Of a stretch of DNA of 64,000 bases, positions 28,101 to 35,776 are shown one piece after another (within the stretch, counting starts at the first letter, position 1; the number at the start of each line of letters is the position of its first letter). The position numbers were made by a program, and so were the translations under genes. This DNA is from Adhaeribacter aerolatus. Its GTDB lineage: Bacteria > Bacteroidota > Bacteroidia > Cytophagales > Hymenobacteraceae. The stretch covers positions 124,001 to 188,000 of the forward strand of contig NZ_BJYS01000008.1 of assembly GCF_007991635.1 (NCBI RefSeq), in the 5' to 3' direction. Below the pieces are notes generated by a model. It saw only the letters and a list, made by a program, of their open reading frames with translations. It searched no databases and was not told where the DNA came from.

Positions 28101-28537
28101 ATTTTACCTGAAACCGTAATATCTACTGCGGCAACCGAACTGGAACGCAGGAAATTGGCTTCCGGATTGGTTAACGGCCGTAAACGGACGTGAATATTAT
28201 TATTTACCTGCTTAAATTCCAGTTGGGTATCTGCGGCCACCCGGGCCAGTACCTTTTCCAGCGATTCGTTTTTTGCCGAAATGCTTATCTGAACTTTATG
28301 CGGGGTTTCCTGCTCATCAAAAGCAAATTTATAAACGGTAGCGGCTTCAATTTTCCGGATAAAATCCTGCAAAGAGGCATTGCGAAGCGATAAGGTAATC
28401 TTGGTTTCTTTCAGACCCTGCAACCTTTCGCCGGCGTCGGCAGCCGATACAGCCGAAATAATTATTAGTTGAAACAGCATACTTAACAGTGTGCTGCCAG
28501 CTATCCGGGGAAACAGATAGTATAGATTTTTTTTCAT
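25148..28537 (-). CDS. SusC/RagA TonB-dependent glycan transporter with N-terminal STN domain
   Basis: A 1129-residue outer-membrane importer when started at the ATG at 28537 (MKKNLYYLFPRIAGSTLL), the start that gives a proper signal peptide; the frame extends upstream to 28591 without improving it. Domains in order: signal peptide, STN secretin/TonB short domain (about residues 45-120), carboxypeptidase-regulatory-like domain (VSGKIVSRSGEGLPGVTILLKG), the SusC signature VVVGYGTQKKVNVTGA, plug domain and 22-strand barrel ending in AGLSLTF. The STN domain implies signalling through the FecR-type anti-sigma encoded immediately upstream. It pairs with the adjacent SusD. Confidence 0.96.
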   Translation of the reverse strand: MKKNLYYLFPRIAGSTLLSMLFQLIIISAVSAADAGERLQGLKETKITLSLRNASLQDFIRKIEAATVYKFAFDEQETPHKVQISISAKNESLEKVLARVAADTQLEFKQVNNNIHVRLRPLTNPEANFLRSSSVAAVDITVSGKIVSRSGEGLPGVTILLKGTNNGATSGPDGSYTLVVPNSGGTLIFSFIGFATKEVPVPTSGGTLNITLEDDAKALEEVVVVGYGTQKKVNVTGAISMVKGEDLKQAPTTHVTNTLTGRVAGVIAVDRSGEPGGGGSQLFIRGQSTLGDNSPLIVVDGIPSLLGGLDKLNPNDIESISVLKDASASIYGSRAANGVILVKTKRGKTGKPTLDYNFNQGFVTPTRMPEMADAGLYAQLTNEILGYAGTRPKYTDEDIQKFKDGSSPWTHPNTDWIDAVIKPWSLQNRHNLSLRGGGDKVRYFVSLGSVYEDAVYRNSATNYKQQNLRINLDADVTENIKLNFDVQGRHSNKNYPPLGSSDIFRFIQRGRPTETAVWPNGLPGPDIEQGNNPVVTSTNTIGYNKHDINLVNALFGYTIKLPWVKGLFIDGNLAASKELTYKKNFIKPWTLYTFGGFNGQNEPILNSAERGVSDPQLTESFVHSQQITLNSKINYARTFGPHSISAFVAYEQNEEKGNDFYGSRRYFISAAVDQLFAGGQDERQVSGSGYEAARKNYFGRASYQFRDTYLFDFNWRYDGSQNFPRDKRFGFFPGFSAGWVVSNENFWKNNINLVDFFKVRGSWGQMGNDKVANFQYLSNYGFGSGSIFGNDLGLNPSIYPIRIPNENITWEVANNFNVGIESQLFNGSVSLEVDYFRTKRSNILIARSASVPEYTGIVLPDENLGKVQNQGFDAQLSHRKSFGKFRMETAGTVSFARNKILFWDEPENIPDYQRYTGTRIGSSLYYEAMGIYKDVDHVNSTPHMAGARPGDVIFRDVNEDGKINALDRTRFNKSQFPEWTYGLNMNFVFGDLDLSMLWQGAAGANQYVRTESGLIGNFPLAYVENRWTPENTDTDVARVFDNREYWITQQNSYWLYNTNYLRLKTLQLGYNIPETLVQKLKMQQLRVYVSGQNLLTFDKVKIFDPELPNGAGHYYPQIKIYNAGLSLTF

Positions 28538-28619
28538 AAGTTTGGGTTTAGTTTTTAATTCATTTTTTACCAAAACTCCGGCAACCTGCATGCGCCAACA
28601 TTTGGTTTTCGGAGGTAAG

Positions 28620-28653
28620 CGCCGTAAAGCTTCTGTCCAGAAGTTTTGCGGCG
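28620..28653 (+). repeat. 16-bp hairpin in the susC leader
   Basis: CGCCGTAAAGCTTCTG at 28620-28635 faces CAGAAGTTTTGCGGCG at 28638-28653. All 16 positions can pair in plus-strand RNA if two G-U pairs are allowed; in minus-strand RNA, the sense of susC, the same two become A-C mismatches. It lies between the FecR-type gene and susC, 83 bp before the susC start. Confidence 0.6.
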
Positions 28654-28694
28654 TAATTTTACAGCTTCGTTATTTCATATAGGTTAAGTTTTCG

Positions 28695-29744
28695 TTATCT
28701 AAACTTTATCATTACTTTATCCTCCTTCTTTTCATAAGTAAAGTTTTTCACAAAGGCTATCCCGGTCAGCACATCATCCAGGCTTTCGTTCTGATAGCTG
28801 CCGGTGTAATGCCATTCCTGCTTTTTGCCCGGAATCTTGCCGGACACCTGAATATGGATGCCGTACCAGCTTTCCAGTTTCTGAATAACCTCTTCTAAAT
28901 TGGCTTGCTTAAAGTACAAAATCCCTTCCCGCCAGCTTAAAATCGCCTGTGCATCAAAACCAGAAACTTTATAAGTAAGGTCTATTTGGCTATATTGTAA
29001 TTGCTGGCCGGGTTGGAGAATGGCCAGTTGGTTTTTATTTCCGGGTTGGCTTTTTTCAATTTTTACCGAGCCAGTGGCTAAGGCTATTGCTACATTTTGT
29101 TTACCAGGGCGGTAATTAATATTAAAAGAGGTGCCTAAGGCCTGGGTAAAAAGACCGCCGGTTTTTACAATAAAAGGCCGTTGGGCATCTTTGGCCACCT
29201 CAAAAAAAGCTTCGCCGGTTAAGGTAATTTCTCTTTTATGCGAAGTAAAGTGCTGCGGATAAGTAACCTGACTATTGGCGTTTAAGGTAATGACCGAGCC
29301 ATCTTCCAGGGAGATATTTTTCCGGATGCCAGGACCTGATTGGATTGTTACCAACCGAATAGCAGACGTATTTTCACCGGTGAAATAATTAGAGAAAAAC
29401 CATAAGAAACAAACTGGTAAAAATATTGCCGCCGCCGCTTTCAGCCACCACTTCCAATTACTTTGCGGCAGGCGCAGATTTTTTGTGGTTTGGCACGCCG
29501 AGTCTTCAGCCAGATTTTCGTCAGCTTGCTTATCTATATTCGCGTTAATACGCGCTAAAATATCTGTCGCATTGGCGGAAAATTCTTTATGTGCTTCTCC
29601 TGCTTCCGTTTCCTGCCACAGCCGGTATAATTCCTGTTCTTGGTGCACCCCGAGTTCCGTTCCTTTGAACCACGCCAGAACCTTTTTCACCTCTTCCGGC
29701 GAACATTCTCCTCTGAAATATTTCTCTAAAAGTGTATCTTCCAT
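28695..29744 (-). CDS. FecR-family anti-sigma factor
   Basis: A 349-residue inner-membrane anti-sigma regulator. Residues 1-85 form the cytoplasmic sigma-binding segment (LLEKYFRGECSPEEVKKVLAWF), followed by one transmembrane helix at about 100-120 (WWLKAAAAIFLPVCFLWFF). The periplasmic FecR domain has IRKNISLEDGSVITLNANS, EITLTGEAFFEVAKDAQRPF and TQALGTSFNINY, and the C-terminal DUF4974 domain ends FVKNFTYEKKEDKVMIKF. It is predicted to receive the signal from the STN domain of SusC, whose gene follows after about 100 bp. The cognate sigma gene is divergent rather than in the same operon, which is unusual. Confidence 0.94.
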   Translation of the reverse strand: MEDTLLEKYFRGECSPEEVKKVLAWFKGTELGVHQEQELYRLWQETEAGEAHKEFSANATDILARINANIDKQADENLAEDSACQTTKNLRLPQSNWKWWLKAAAAIFLPVCFLWFFSNYFTGENTSAIRLVTIQSGPGIRKNISLEDGSVITLNANSQVTYPQHFTSHKREITLTGEAFFEVAKDAQRPFIVKTGGLFTQALGTSFNINYRPGKQNVAIALATGSVKIEKSQPGNKNQLAILQPGQQLQYSQIDLTYKVSGFDAQAILSWREGILYFKQANLEEVIQKLESWYGIHIQVSGKIPGKKQEWHYTGSYQNESLDDVLTGIAFVKNFTYEKKEDKVMIKFR

Positions 29745-29960
29745 TACCCGTGAAAGGCCGTTTGGAGGGTATACACTTAACTTTAGATCAGCACCACTTC
29801 GGTTTCAGAAAATTTATTTATTTTTTAAAAACCTTGACTTAACCTTTTTTTATGTTTAGTTTTCTAATCAGAATACTATATAATTTGTGAAATATTTAAT
29901 TTTTCAGTTAAATACTTCCTCAGGATCTTTAAAAAGCTTAAATTTTATTTAACCGGTAAA

Positions 29961-30554
29961 ATGACGGAAGCAAACGCTGATAACAGCTCGGCCATTATTC
30001 AAGCACTGAAACAAGGTGAGCGCCTTGCTTTCGAAAAGGTTTATCAATGCTTTGGGCCCAAGCTGTATGCTTTTACCGTAAAATTAGGTTGCAGCAAAGA
30101 AGATGCGGAAGAAGTAGTGCAGGAGGTATTTCTGAAAATATGGGAGCGTAAACATTTTTTAGACCCGGAGCAAAATTTTGATGGGTATTTATTCCGGATG
30201 GCCCGCCATATTGTTTATAACAAAGCCCGGCACCAGGTGCATGTATTCGCTTACCACCATTATTTGACCGGCACCCAACATTTGACCAGAAGCGACACCG
30301 AAGAAAGCCTGGATTACCAGGAACTGGACCAGTTGCTCCAGGAAACTTACGCAGCTCTGCCTCCGGTACGGCAACAGGTTTTTGTCATGAGCCGTTTAGA
30401 GGGGTTAAGTAATAGCCAAATTGCCGAGAAACTACAAACCAGCAACAGCAACATCGAAAACCACCTGAATAAAGCGCTGCGGGCAGTCCGGATTAAGCTA
30501 AAGCTGTATAAAGTTATTTATTTTAATATTTGGTTTCTCTTTAGCTTTCTATAG
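29961..30554 (+). CDS. ECF sigma factor, FecI-like
   Basis: A 197-residue RNA polymerase sigma-70 family protein of the Bacteroidota group-10/FecI-like type. Region 2 spans about residues 20-95 (FEKVYQCFGPKLYAFTVKLG, then EEVVQEVFLKIWE); region 4 spans about 130-185 (LPPVRQQVFVMSRLEGLSNSQIAEKL). The last ~17 residues (VIYFNIWFLFSFL) are strongly hydrophobic, which is atypical for a sigma factor. The gene is 216 bp from the FecR-type gene and points away from it. It probably activates the susC operon on receipt of the glycan signal. Confidence 0.93.
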   Translation: MTEANADNSSAIIQALKQGERLAFEKVYQCFGPKLYAFTVKLGCSKEDAEEVVQEVFLKIWERKHFLDPEQNFDGYLFRMARHIVYNKARHQVHVFAYHHYLTGTQHLTRSDTEESLDYQELDQLLQETYAALPPVRQQVFVMSRLEGLSNSQIAEKLQTSNSNIENHLNKALRAVRIKLKLYKVIYFNIWFLFSFL

Positions 30555-30566
30555 CCTTAAGTATCT

Positions 30567-30600
30567 AAAGTCCCCCTTTGGAGGCGGTAAGGGGGAGGAT
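30567..30600. repeat. C/G-rich palindrome shared with 18.9 kb
   Basis: AAAGTCCCCCTTTGGAGG at 30567-30584 is the exact reverse complement of 18927-18944, and GGGGGAGG follows at 30591-30598. It sits just after the sigma gene stop. Confidence 0.6.
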
Positions 30601-30624
30601 TTACCTGACTAATATAAATCGGGT

Positions 30625-30655
30625 TCGGGAGCAGGATTAGATATCCTGCTCCCGA
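30625..30655. terminator. Strong hairpin between convergent sigma and TerB-like genes
   Basis: A perfect 13-bp stem, TCGGGAGCAGGAT with ATCCTGCTCCCGA, around a 5-nt loop, centred between two converging stop codons (30554 and 30667). There is no U-tract on either side; the position nevertheless favours a bidirectional transcription barrier. Confidence 0.6.
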
Positions 30656-30666
30656 CAAACTTGCTA

Positions 30667-31479
30667 TTACCAGCCCGACCGATTACGGCCGCCGCCCAGA
30701 ATACCGCCGAGTAAGCCGCCTAAGCCACCGGAACTCATGCCGCCATAGCCGCGCCGGCCGTTTAAACCACCCAAAATTGAAATAATTGAACCCAGGCCGC
30801 TGCCGCCGGACCCACCGCGGTACATACCGCCGCCCATCATGCCGCCGCCTAGTAAACCACCGAGCAAGCCGCCTCCCAGGCCACCCATACCGCCCATCAT
30901 GCCGTGGCTCCGGCGACGACCGCCGCTCATCATGCGGCTAATTACAATGGGGGCCAATATTCCTAACATGCCTGTTACCATTTGGGGCGAAATGCCGGCG
31001 TTTTTAAACATATCCCCGAAACCACTTTTATTTACAAACGATTGGGAGGTGGTATCTTCGCCTTTTTGCTGGGCTTCGTTGGCGGTATTTACAAAATTAT
31101 CGAGGAGGCTAAACTGCTTTTGGTTGATGCCCAGGTAATTGGCCATTTCCTGGATGTGCTTTTCTTCTTCAGGCGTATACTTGCCGTCGGCTTTGGCAAA
31201 ACTGATAATATCGGTTACAAACGAAAAACGCAACTGGCTGTTTTTAAGCTGATCTAAACATTTTTGCAGGCTGATAGCCGAAGGATTGCGGGCTATTTGC
31301 ACCACCTCCTCCTGAATATTTTCGGGCAGTTCGGCGGCTTCGCCCATCAGGCGCAAAAACTCCAGTTCTTCGTCAGAGGCTTGGCCGTCGGCCGAGGCCA
31401 TGGTGGCCAAAGCGGCTAAATACGCACCCCTTTCTTCCAGGGAATAATCTTTTAATAAGGTTGTCTGCTCTTGTTCCAT
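30667..31479 (-). CDS. TerB-like protein with glycine-rich C-terminal tail
   Basis: A 270-residue protein in two distinct halves. Residues about 15-135 resemble a duplicated or extended TerB helical domain: LAALATMASADGQASDEELEFL and later DIISFAKADGKYTPEEEKHIQE each carry the acidic D-G-x-x-x-x-E-E turn of TerB/DjlA-type domains. Residues about 185-270 are low complexity and dominated by glycine, methionine, leucine and arginine (GGMGGLGGGLLGGLLGGGMM). No signal peptide is visible. TerB family members are linked to metal or tellurite response, but the isolated gene without other ter genes does not support that role; the tail suggests self-assembly or membrane association. Confidence 0.75.
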   Translation of the reverse strand: MEQEQTTLLKDYSLEERGAYLAALATMASADGQASDEELEFLRLMGEAAELPENIQEEVVQIARNPSAISLQKCLDQLKNSQLRFSFVTDIISFAKADGKYTPEEEKHIQEMANYLGINQKQFSLLDNFVNTANEAQQKGEDTTSQSFVNKSGFGDMFKNAGISPQMVTGMLGILAPIVISRMMSGGRRRSHGMMGGMGGLGGGLLGGLLGGGMMGGGMYRGGSGGSGLGSIISILGGLNGRRGYGGMSSGGLGGLLGGILGGGRNRSGW

Positions 31480-31696
31480 TAGTTTTATCAGGTTTGGTTC
31501 CGACTTGTGTTAACGTGCCGAACGGAAGTAAGTTAATATACTGCTTGGTGTAAAGTACCTATTTATACGGCGCGGCTTTGCCGACTTACACTAATGAAAT
31601 TTTCGCCTGGTCCGGCATACTCTTGTTGTTCCGGAACAACTTTACCCTATCGCAAACATTTACCTCATCATAACAATTATTTTATCAGCTTACTTT

Positions 31697-32128
31697 TTAG
31701 AGCTCTAAACCGAATATTTTCTGTTCTTTGGTTTCGGTAAAGCTGGCTTTTAAGTAAAACTGGTGGCTAGCCAGCCGTTTGGTACTGCACCTTACTTTTA
31801 GGTGGGTGATCTGCCGCTGCCGGCTCCATTGTTTTACTGCCTCTATTAATATTTTGCCAATGCCTTTACCCCGGTACTTTTCATCTACCACCAGGCCGCC
31901 AATTTCTACAAAACGCCCCGACTCTAACCGTACTGCATAAAAAGCGTGTACCCAGCCAACTACTTGGTTACCGGTTTCGGCTACCAGGGCTAAATGGTTG
32001 GCGCTGTCTAAAATTTCGGAGATTAGTTCGGCAGTAGTGGTGCCGGTGGTTTGATAACCTAATTGCGTGGTTAATTCGGCGACGGCGGCACTATCTTGTA
32101 CGGTAAGTTTTTTAATATTTATTTCCAT
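31697..32128 (-). CDS. GNAT family N-acetyltransferase
   Basis: A compact 143-residue acetyltransferase with one GNAT domain. GGLVVDEKYRGKGIGKILIEAV (about residues 80-101 with R-G-K-G-I-G) is the acetyl-CoA pyrophosphate loop, preceded by VVGWVHAFYAVRLESGRFVEI, and HLKVRCSTKRLASHQFYLKASF closes the domain. It resembles aminoglycoside- or peptide-type small GNATs of unknown acceptor. It is a single gene. Confidence 0.88.
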   Translation of the reverse strand: MEINIKKLTVQDSAAVAELTTQLGYQTTGTTTAELISEILDSANHLALVAETGNQVVGWVHAFYAVRLESGRFVEIGGLVVDEKYRGKGIGKILIEAVKQWSRQRQITHLKVRCSTKRLASHQFYLKASFTETKEQKIFGLEL

Positions 32129-32374
32129 TCTGAATAAATTAAGTATTATGGCCTACCAAGCTGCAATTATTGACCGACAGGCTAATTCAAATCCTCTTAA
32201 TTTAAATATTTACTCCTTTACTTTGGGTTGTTAAATTAGAGCTATGCAAAACCACTTGGGTTTCGGAAACAGGAATTTAACCAATACTTACCGTAGCCCT
32301 ATAACCAGAAGTAATATATAGCAGTATCCTTTGCATTATCACACCAACCATATACTAGATTTCTAATTTCAACT

Positions 32375-33364
32375 ATGAAAATAATATTTTTCAGCGCTAA
32401 GCCCTACGACCAGCAGTTTTTTACCGAAGTAAACCAACAATTTAATTTCGAACTGAATTTTCTGGAAGCACATTTAAACAGCAAAACGGCAGTACTGGCC
32501 AAAGGCTACGATGTAGTATGTGTTTTTGTGAATGATACCGTTACAAACGAAGAACTAAAGGTGCTGGCCGAACAAGGCATAAAATTACTGGCGCTACGTT
32601 GTGCCGGCTTTAACAACGTAGATTTAAAAGCTGCGGGCGCTTTGGGCATTAAAGTGGTACGGGTACCGGCTTACTCGCCGTATGCCGTGGCCGAACATAC
32701 CCTGGCGCTTATCTTAACCTTAAACCGCAAAACCCACCGGGCCTACAACCGCGTGAAAGAAGGCAACTTTGCCCTGAATGGTCTTCTGGGTTTTGATTTG
32801 CACGGCAAAACCGCCGGCCTGATTGGCCTGGGCAAAATAGGGTTGGCCACTGCCCGCATATTAAAGGGTTTTGGTTGCCGGGTTTTGGGTTATGATGTGG
32901 CAGAACCAGCCGAAGCGGAAAGCATTGGTGTTGAATTTAGCTCTCTCGATACGCTCTATGCCCAATCCGATATTATTTCGCTGCACTGCCCGCTAACGCC
33001 CGAAACGCACCATATTATTAACCGCGGTTCTATTGCTAAAATGAAAAAAGGCGTAATGCTGATAAACACCAGCCGGGGCGCATTGATAGATACCCGCGCC
33101 GTTATTGCAGGCCTGAAAAAAGAACAAATCAGCTATCTGGGTTTAGATGTGTATGAAGAAGAAGGCGATTTGTTTTTCGAAGACTTATCGAATAAAGTAA
33201 TTCAGGACGATGTTTTTATGCGGCTGCTTTCTTTTAACAACGTTTTAATTACCGGACACCAGGCTTTTTTAACTTCCAATGCCCTTCAAAAAATTGCCGA
33301 AACCACTTTACAGAATATCCAGGACTTTGCAGATAAACGCGAACTCGCCAATGAAGTAAAGTAA
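32375..33364 (+). CDS. ldhA: D-lactate dehydrogenase (2-hydroxyacid dehydrogenase family)
   Basis: Interconverts pyruvate and D-lactate with NADH in the cytoplasm. The 329-residue length and architecture match fermentative LdhA: an N-terminal catalytic half, the Rossmann motif [16 protein letters not shown] (about residues 148-163), and the three catalytic residues in NTSRGALID (arginine), [13 protein letters not shown] (glutamate) and ITGHQAFLT (histidine). The specific [10 protein letters not shown] segment separates D-lactate dehydrogenases from other 2-hydroxyacid dehydrogenases. Its stop is only 8 bp from the convergent methyltransferase stop. Confidence 0.93.
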   Translation: MKIIFFSAKPYDQQFFTEVNQQFNFELNFLEAHLNSKTAVLAKGYDVVCVFVNDTVTNEELKVLAEQGIKLLALRCAGFNNVDLKAAGALGIKVVRVPAYSPYAVAEHTLALILTLNRKTHRAYNRVKEGNFALNGLLGFDLHGKTAGLIGLGKIGLATARILKGFGCRVLGYDVAEPAEAESIGVEFSSLDTLYAQSDIISLHCPLTPETHHIINRGSIAKMKKGVMLINTSRGALIDTRAVIAGLKKEQISYLGLDVYEEEGDLFFEDLSNKVIQDDVFMRLLSFNNVLITGHQAFLTSNALQKIAETTLQNIQDFADKRELANEVK

Positions 33365-33372
33365 ACCCTTGC

Positions 33373-34005
33373 CTACCGGAGAGACTTCTGCAGGACTAAG
33401 GTTAAAATCCGCGGAATCTCCGGTTGGTCCTCATCGTCGAAATATTCGTTCAGGTCTACTAGCGCTAACTGTTGGCGGCGGGCGGCTTGAACGAAATCAG
33501 AAATATGGTGGGTAAAACATTCCAGCTCCGTGCGGCCAACAGCGGTGTCGAAGCGGGCTTTGGTACCGGCATATTGCTTAAAAGGATGTAATTCGCCAAT
33601 GTAAACGTGTCCGCCGGGTTTTAGCACTTTCGCTACCTGCGCAAAAATAAAATTGAGGTTGGCAATGTGTTCCAGCACCAGGCTAAAACTTACCAAATCA
33701 AAACTTTCAGTTTCAAAAGGCCAATCGGTGGTAATATCAGCTTGCATAAAAGTTACGTTGCTAACACTAACATTTTCTTTGGCCCGCGCCAGCATTTCCT
33801 CCGATAAATCTACGGCCGTAACCTGCACCGCCTTTTGAACTAGCCAAACGGTGTTTTTTCCGGTTCCGCAACCTATTTCCAGGCAATTAACAAGAGGTAT
33901 TGGGGCTAATTCGTGGCGCAAAGCTTTGGCCTCCAGGTCGCGGGTTTTATTTTTATTCGTGTCGTACTGGGTTGCCCAAATATTATAAGCTTCTCTGGTT
34001 TTCAT
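33373..34005 (-). CDS. Class I SAM-dependent methyltransferase
   Basis: A 210-residue cytoplasmic methyltransferase. Motif I is CLEIGCGTGKNTVWLV (about residues 41-56), motif II VTAVDLSEEMLARAK, then MQADITTDWPF and SFDLVSFSLVLEHIANL, and the post-motif VLKPGGHVYIGELHPF. The N-terminal YNIWATQYDTNKNKTRDLE is typical of the family group annotated as Methyltransf_11/25. The substrate is unknown, and the neighbours (lactate dehydrogenase and DUF421 proteins) do not help. Confidence 0.88.
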   Translation of the reverse strand: MKTREAYNIWATQYDTNKNKTRDLEAKALRHELAPIPLVNCLEIGCGTGKNTVWLVQKAVQVTAVDLSEEMLARAKENVSVSNVTFMQADITTDWPFETESFDLVSFSLVLEHIANLNFIFAQVAKVLKPGGHVYIGELHPFKQYAGTKARFDTAVGRTELECFTHHISDFVQAARRQQLALVDLNEYFDDEDQPEIPRILTLVLQKSLR

Positions 34006-34300
34006 ACAAATGAATATTTATAAAGCTTTGGCTTAAATAATGAATGAATAAACCGGGTTTTTCCTGCATCTGTATTAAAGTCATTTATTCTTCATTTAAG
34101 AAAATCAACTAAAATTTAACCAAGCAGCCTTACAAAAGTACTTTGCTGAATAAAAAAATACAATACTTATAACAGGTTAACAATCATTACATTACCATCA
34201 ATAGCTTCTGAAAACACCTACTAAATTTTACAGCCTGCCTCCGTATTTATTCCAAATATTCAGCATAACTCCCTTGTAACCAACTCGTAAGGTAGGTGCT

Positions 34301-34996
34301 ATGAAAAAGGAAGAAATATTCTTATCCGATTTTCAACGGATATTTTTAGGGAATGCGCCGTGGGAATTTATGTTGGAGGTGCTGCTACGCACCATCATTA
34401 TTTACCTGGCTTTAACGGTTATAATGCGGTTGTTGGGCAAACGCATGAATGCGCAGTTAACTATTTCGGAGTTGGCCGTTATGATTACGCTGGGCGGTAT
34501 TGTCTCGGTGCCCATGCAGGTGCCGGAACGCGGTCTGTTAGTAGGCATAGTTATTCTGCTGGGAGCTTTGTTTTTTCAGAGAGGCTTAAACTGGCTGGGG
34601 TTTAAGTTTAAAAAAGTAGAATTACTCACGCAGGGCGATATTCAGTTAATGGCCAAAGATGGCTGCCTGGATATTACCGAAATGAGCAAAGCAAAGGTAT
34701 CGAAAGAACAGCTTTTTGCCAACCTGCGCTCGCAAAATGTGCAGCACCTGGGTCAGGTAAAACGGGTTTACCTCGAAGCGTGCGGCCTGTTTAGCGTTTT
34801 CCGCGAAAAAGATCCGAAACCCGGTTTATCTATCCTGCCCGAACAAGATGTTGAGCTGCATAAGGCCGAGCCGCGGGATAACGAATATTGTGCCTGCTTG
34901 CAGTGCGGGCAATTAGCGTTAAAAGAAAGTGTAAAAAATAAGGCCTGCACCCGCTGTGCTAATAACGAGTGGACGTACGCCGTAAAAGAAGTTTAA
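34301..34996 (+). CDS. DUF421 (YetF-like) membrane protein with zinc-ribbon-like tail, copy 1
   Basis: A 231-residue inner-membrane protein. Residues about 20-95 contain two to three hydrophobic helices with the DUF421 signature RLLGKRMNAQLTISELAVM; residues about 95-180 form the cytoplasmic YetF domain (GDIQLMAKDGCLDITEMSK and FANLRSQNVQHLGQVKRVYLEACG). The C-terminus adds two CxxC pairs, C199/C202 and C216/C219, arranged like a zinc ribbon; plain YetF proteins end without this. It is followed after 3 bp by a second homologous gene, so they are translated together and may form a hetero-oligomer. DUF421 function is not established. Confidence 0.88.
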   Translation: MKKEEIFLSDFQRIFLGNAPWEFMLEVLLRTIIIYLALTVIMRLLGKRMNAQLTISELAVMITLGGIVSVPMQVPERGLLVGIVILLGALFFQRGLNWLGFKFKKVELLTQGDIQLMAKDGCLDITEMSKAKVSKEQLFANLRSQNVQHLGQVKRVYLEACGLFSVFREKDPKPGLSILPEQDVELHKAEPRDNEYCACLQCGQLALKESVKNKACTRCANNEWTYAVKEV

Positions 34997-34999
34997 AGA

Positions 35000-35689
35000 A
35001 TGAAACCCGAAGAAATACAATTCGGCGATTGGGCCCGAATCTTTATGGGCGAGAATCCGCCCGCTTTTTTTATTGAAGCGCTCCTCCGGATTGCCATTAT
35101 ATATATTATCCTGATGGTATCGATGCGAATAATGGGCAAGCGCATGGGCTCTTTGCTTACGCGCAACGAAATGATTGCCTTGGTTTGTTTAGCTGCAGCT
35201 AACGGAGTGGCTTTGCAATCGCCGGAACGTGGCATATTGCCGGTAATAATTATTGCAGTGGTTATTATTGGCTTTCAGAAATATATTGCCTGGCGGGCCA
35301 TGAAAAGCACCAAATTTGAAAGCCTGGTACTGGACGATGTGGATTTGCTGGTAAAAGATGGCTATTTGCAGTTAGATAAAATGGAACAAACCCGCCTTAC
35401 CCGCGAACGCCTGATGGCCGAGTTTCGGCACAATGGGATTAATAATGTGGGCCGGGTTCAACGCGCTTATTTAGAAGCCAATGGCAAGTTCTCTATTTTG
35501 CAATATCCGGATGAAAAAATAGGCTTATCTACCTTGCCCAACTGGGACAAAGATTTTCATGAATCGCTGCCGAAAGCGCCCGGTAATTACGCTTGCCGCA
35601 GTTGCGGCAATATTGTAAAAGGTGCCAAACCCACCCACGAATGCGATCGCTGCCACCTCCAGGATTGGGAAGAAGCCGTAATCACCTAA
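35000..35689 (+). CDS. DUF421 (YetF-like) membrane protein with zinc-ribbon-like tail, copy 2
   Basis: A 229-residue paralogue of the preceding gene with the same order of parts: N-terminal helices, MRIMGKRMGSLLTRNEMIAL, the cytoplasmic DUF421 domain (DDVDLLVKDGYLQLDKMEQTR, and FRHNGINNVGRVQRAYLEANGKF), and a terminal four-cysteine tail with C199/C202 and C215/C218. Retention of all four cysteines in both copies, despite considerable divergence elsewhere, supports a real metal-binding module. The start codon is 3 bp after the upstream stop, indicating translational coupling. Confidence 0.88.
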   Translation: MKPEEIQFGDWARIFMGENPPAFFIEALLRIAIIYIILMVSMRIMGKRMGSLLTRNEMIALVCLAAANGVALQSPERGILPVIIIAVVIIGFQKYIAWRAMKSTKFESLVLDDVDLLVKDGYLQLDKMEQTRLTRERLMAEFRHNGINNVGRVQRAYLEANGKFSILQYPDEKIGLSTLPNWDKDFHESLPKAPGNYACRSCGNIVKGAKPTHECDRCHLQDWEEAVIT

Positions 35690-35722
35690 GTGTTTTTAAT
35701 CTAACAAAACAGCTTTATAAAC

Positions 35723-35760
35723 CAATCTTAAACACAATATTCTGGCTTTCATTAAGATTG
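35723..35760. repeat. Inverted repeat after DUF421 genes
   Basis: CAATCTTAA at 35723-35731 and TTAAGATTG at 35752-35760 are perfect arms 20 bp apart, between convergent DUF421 and nitrilase genes. A 3'-end hairpin is likely, but no U-tract is present. Confidence 0.4.
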
Positions 35761-35776
35761 TGATAATAAGGCTATT

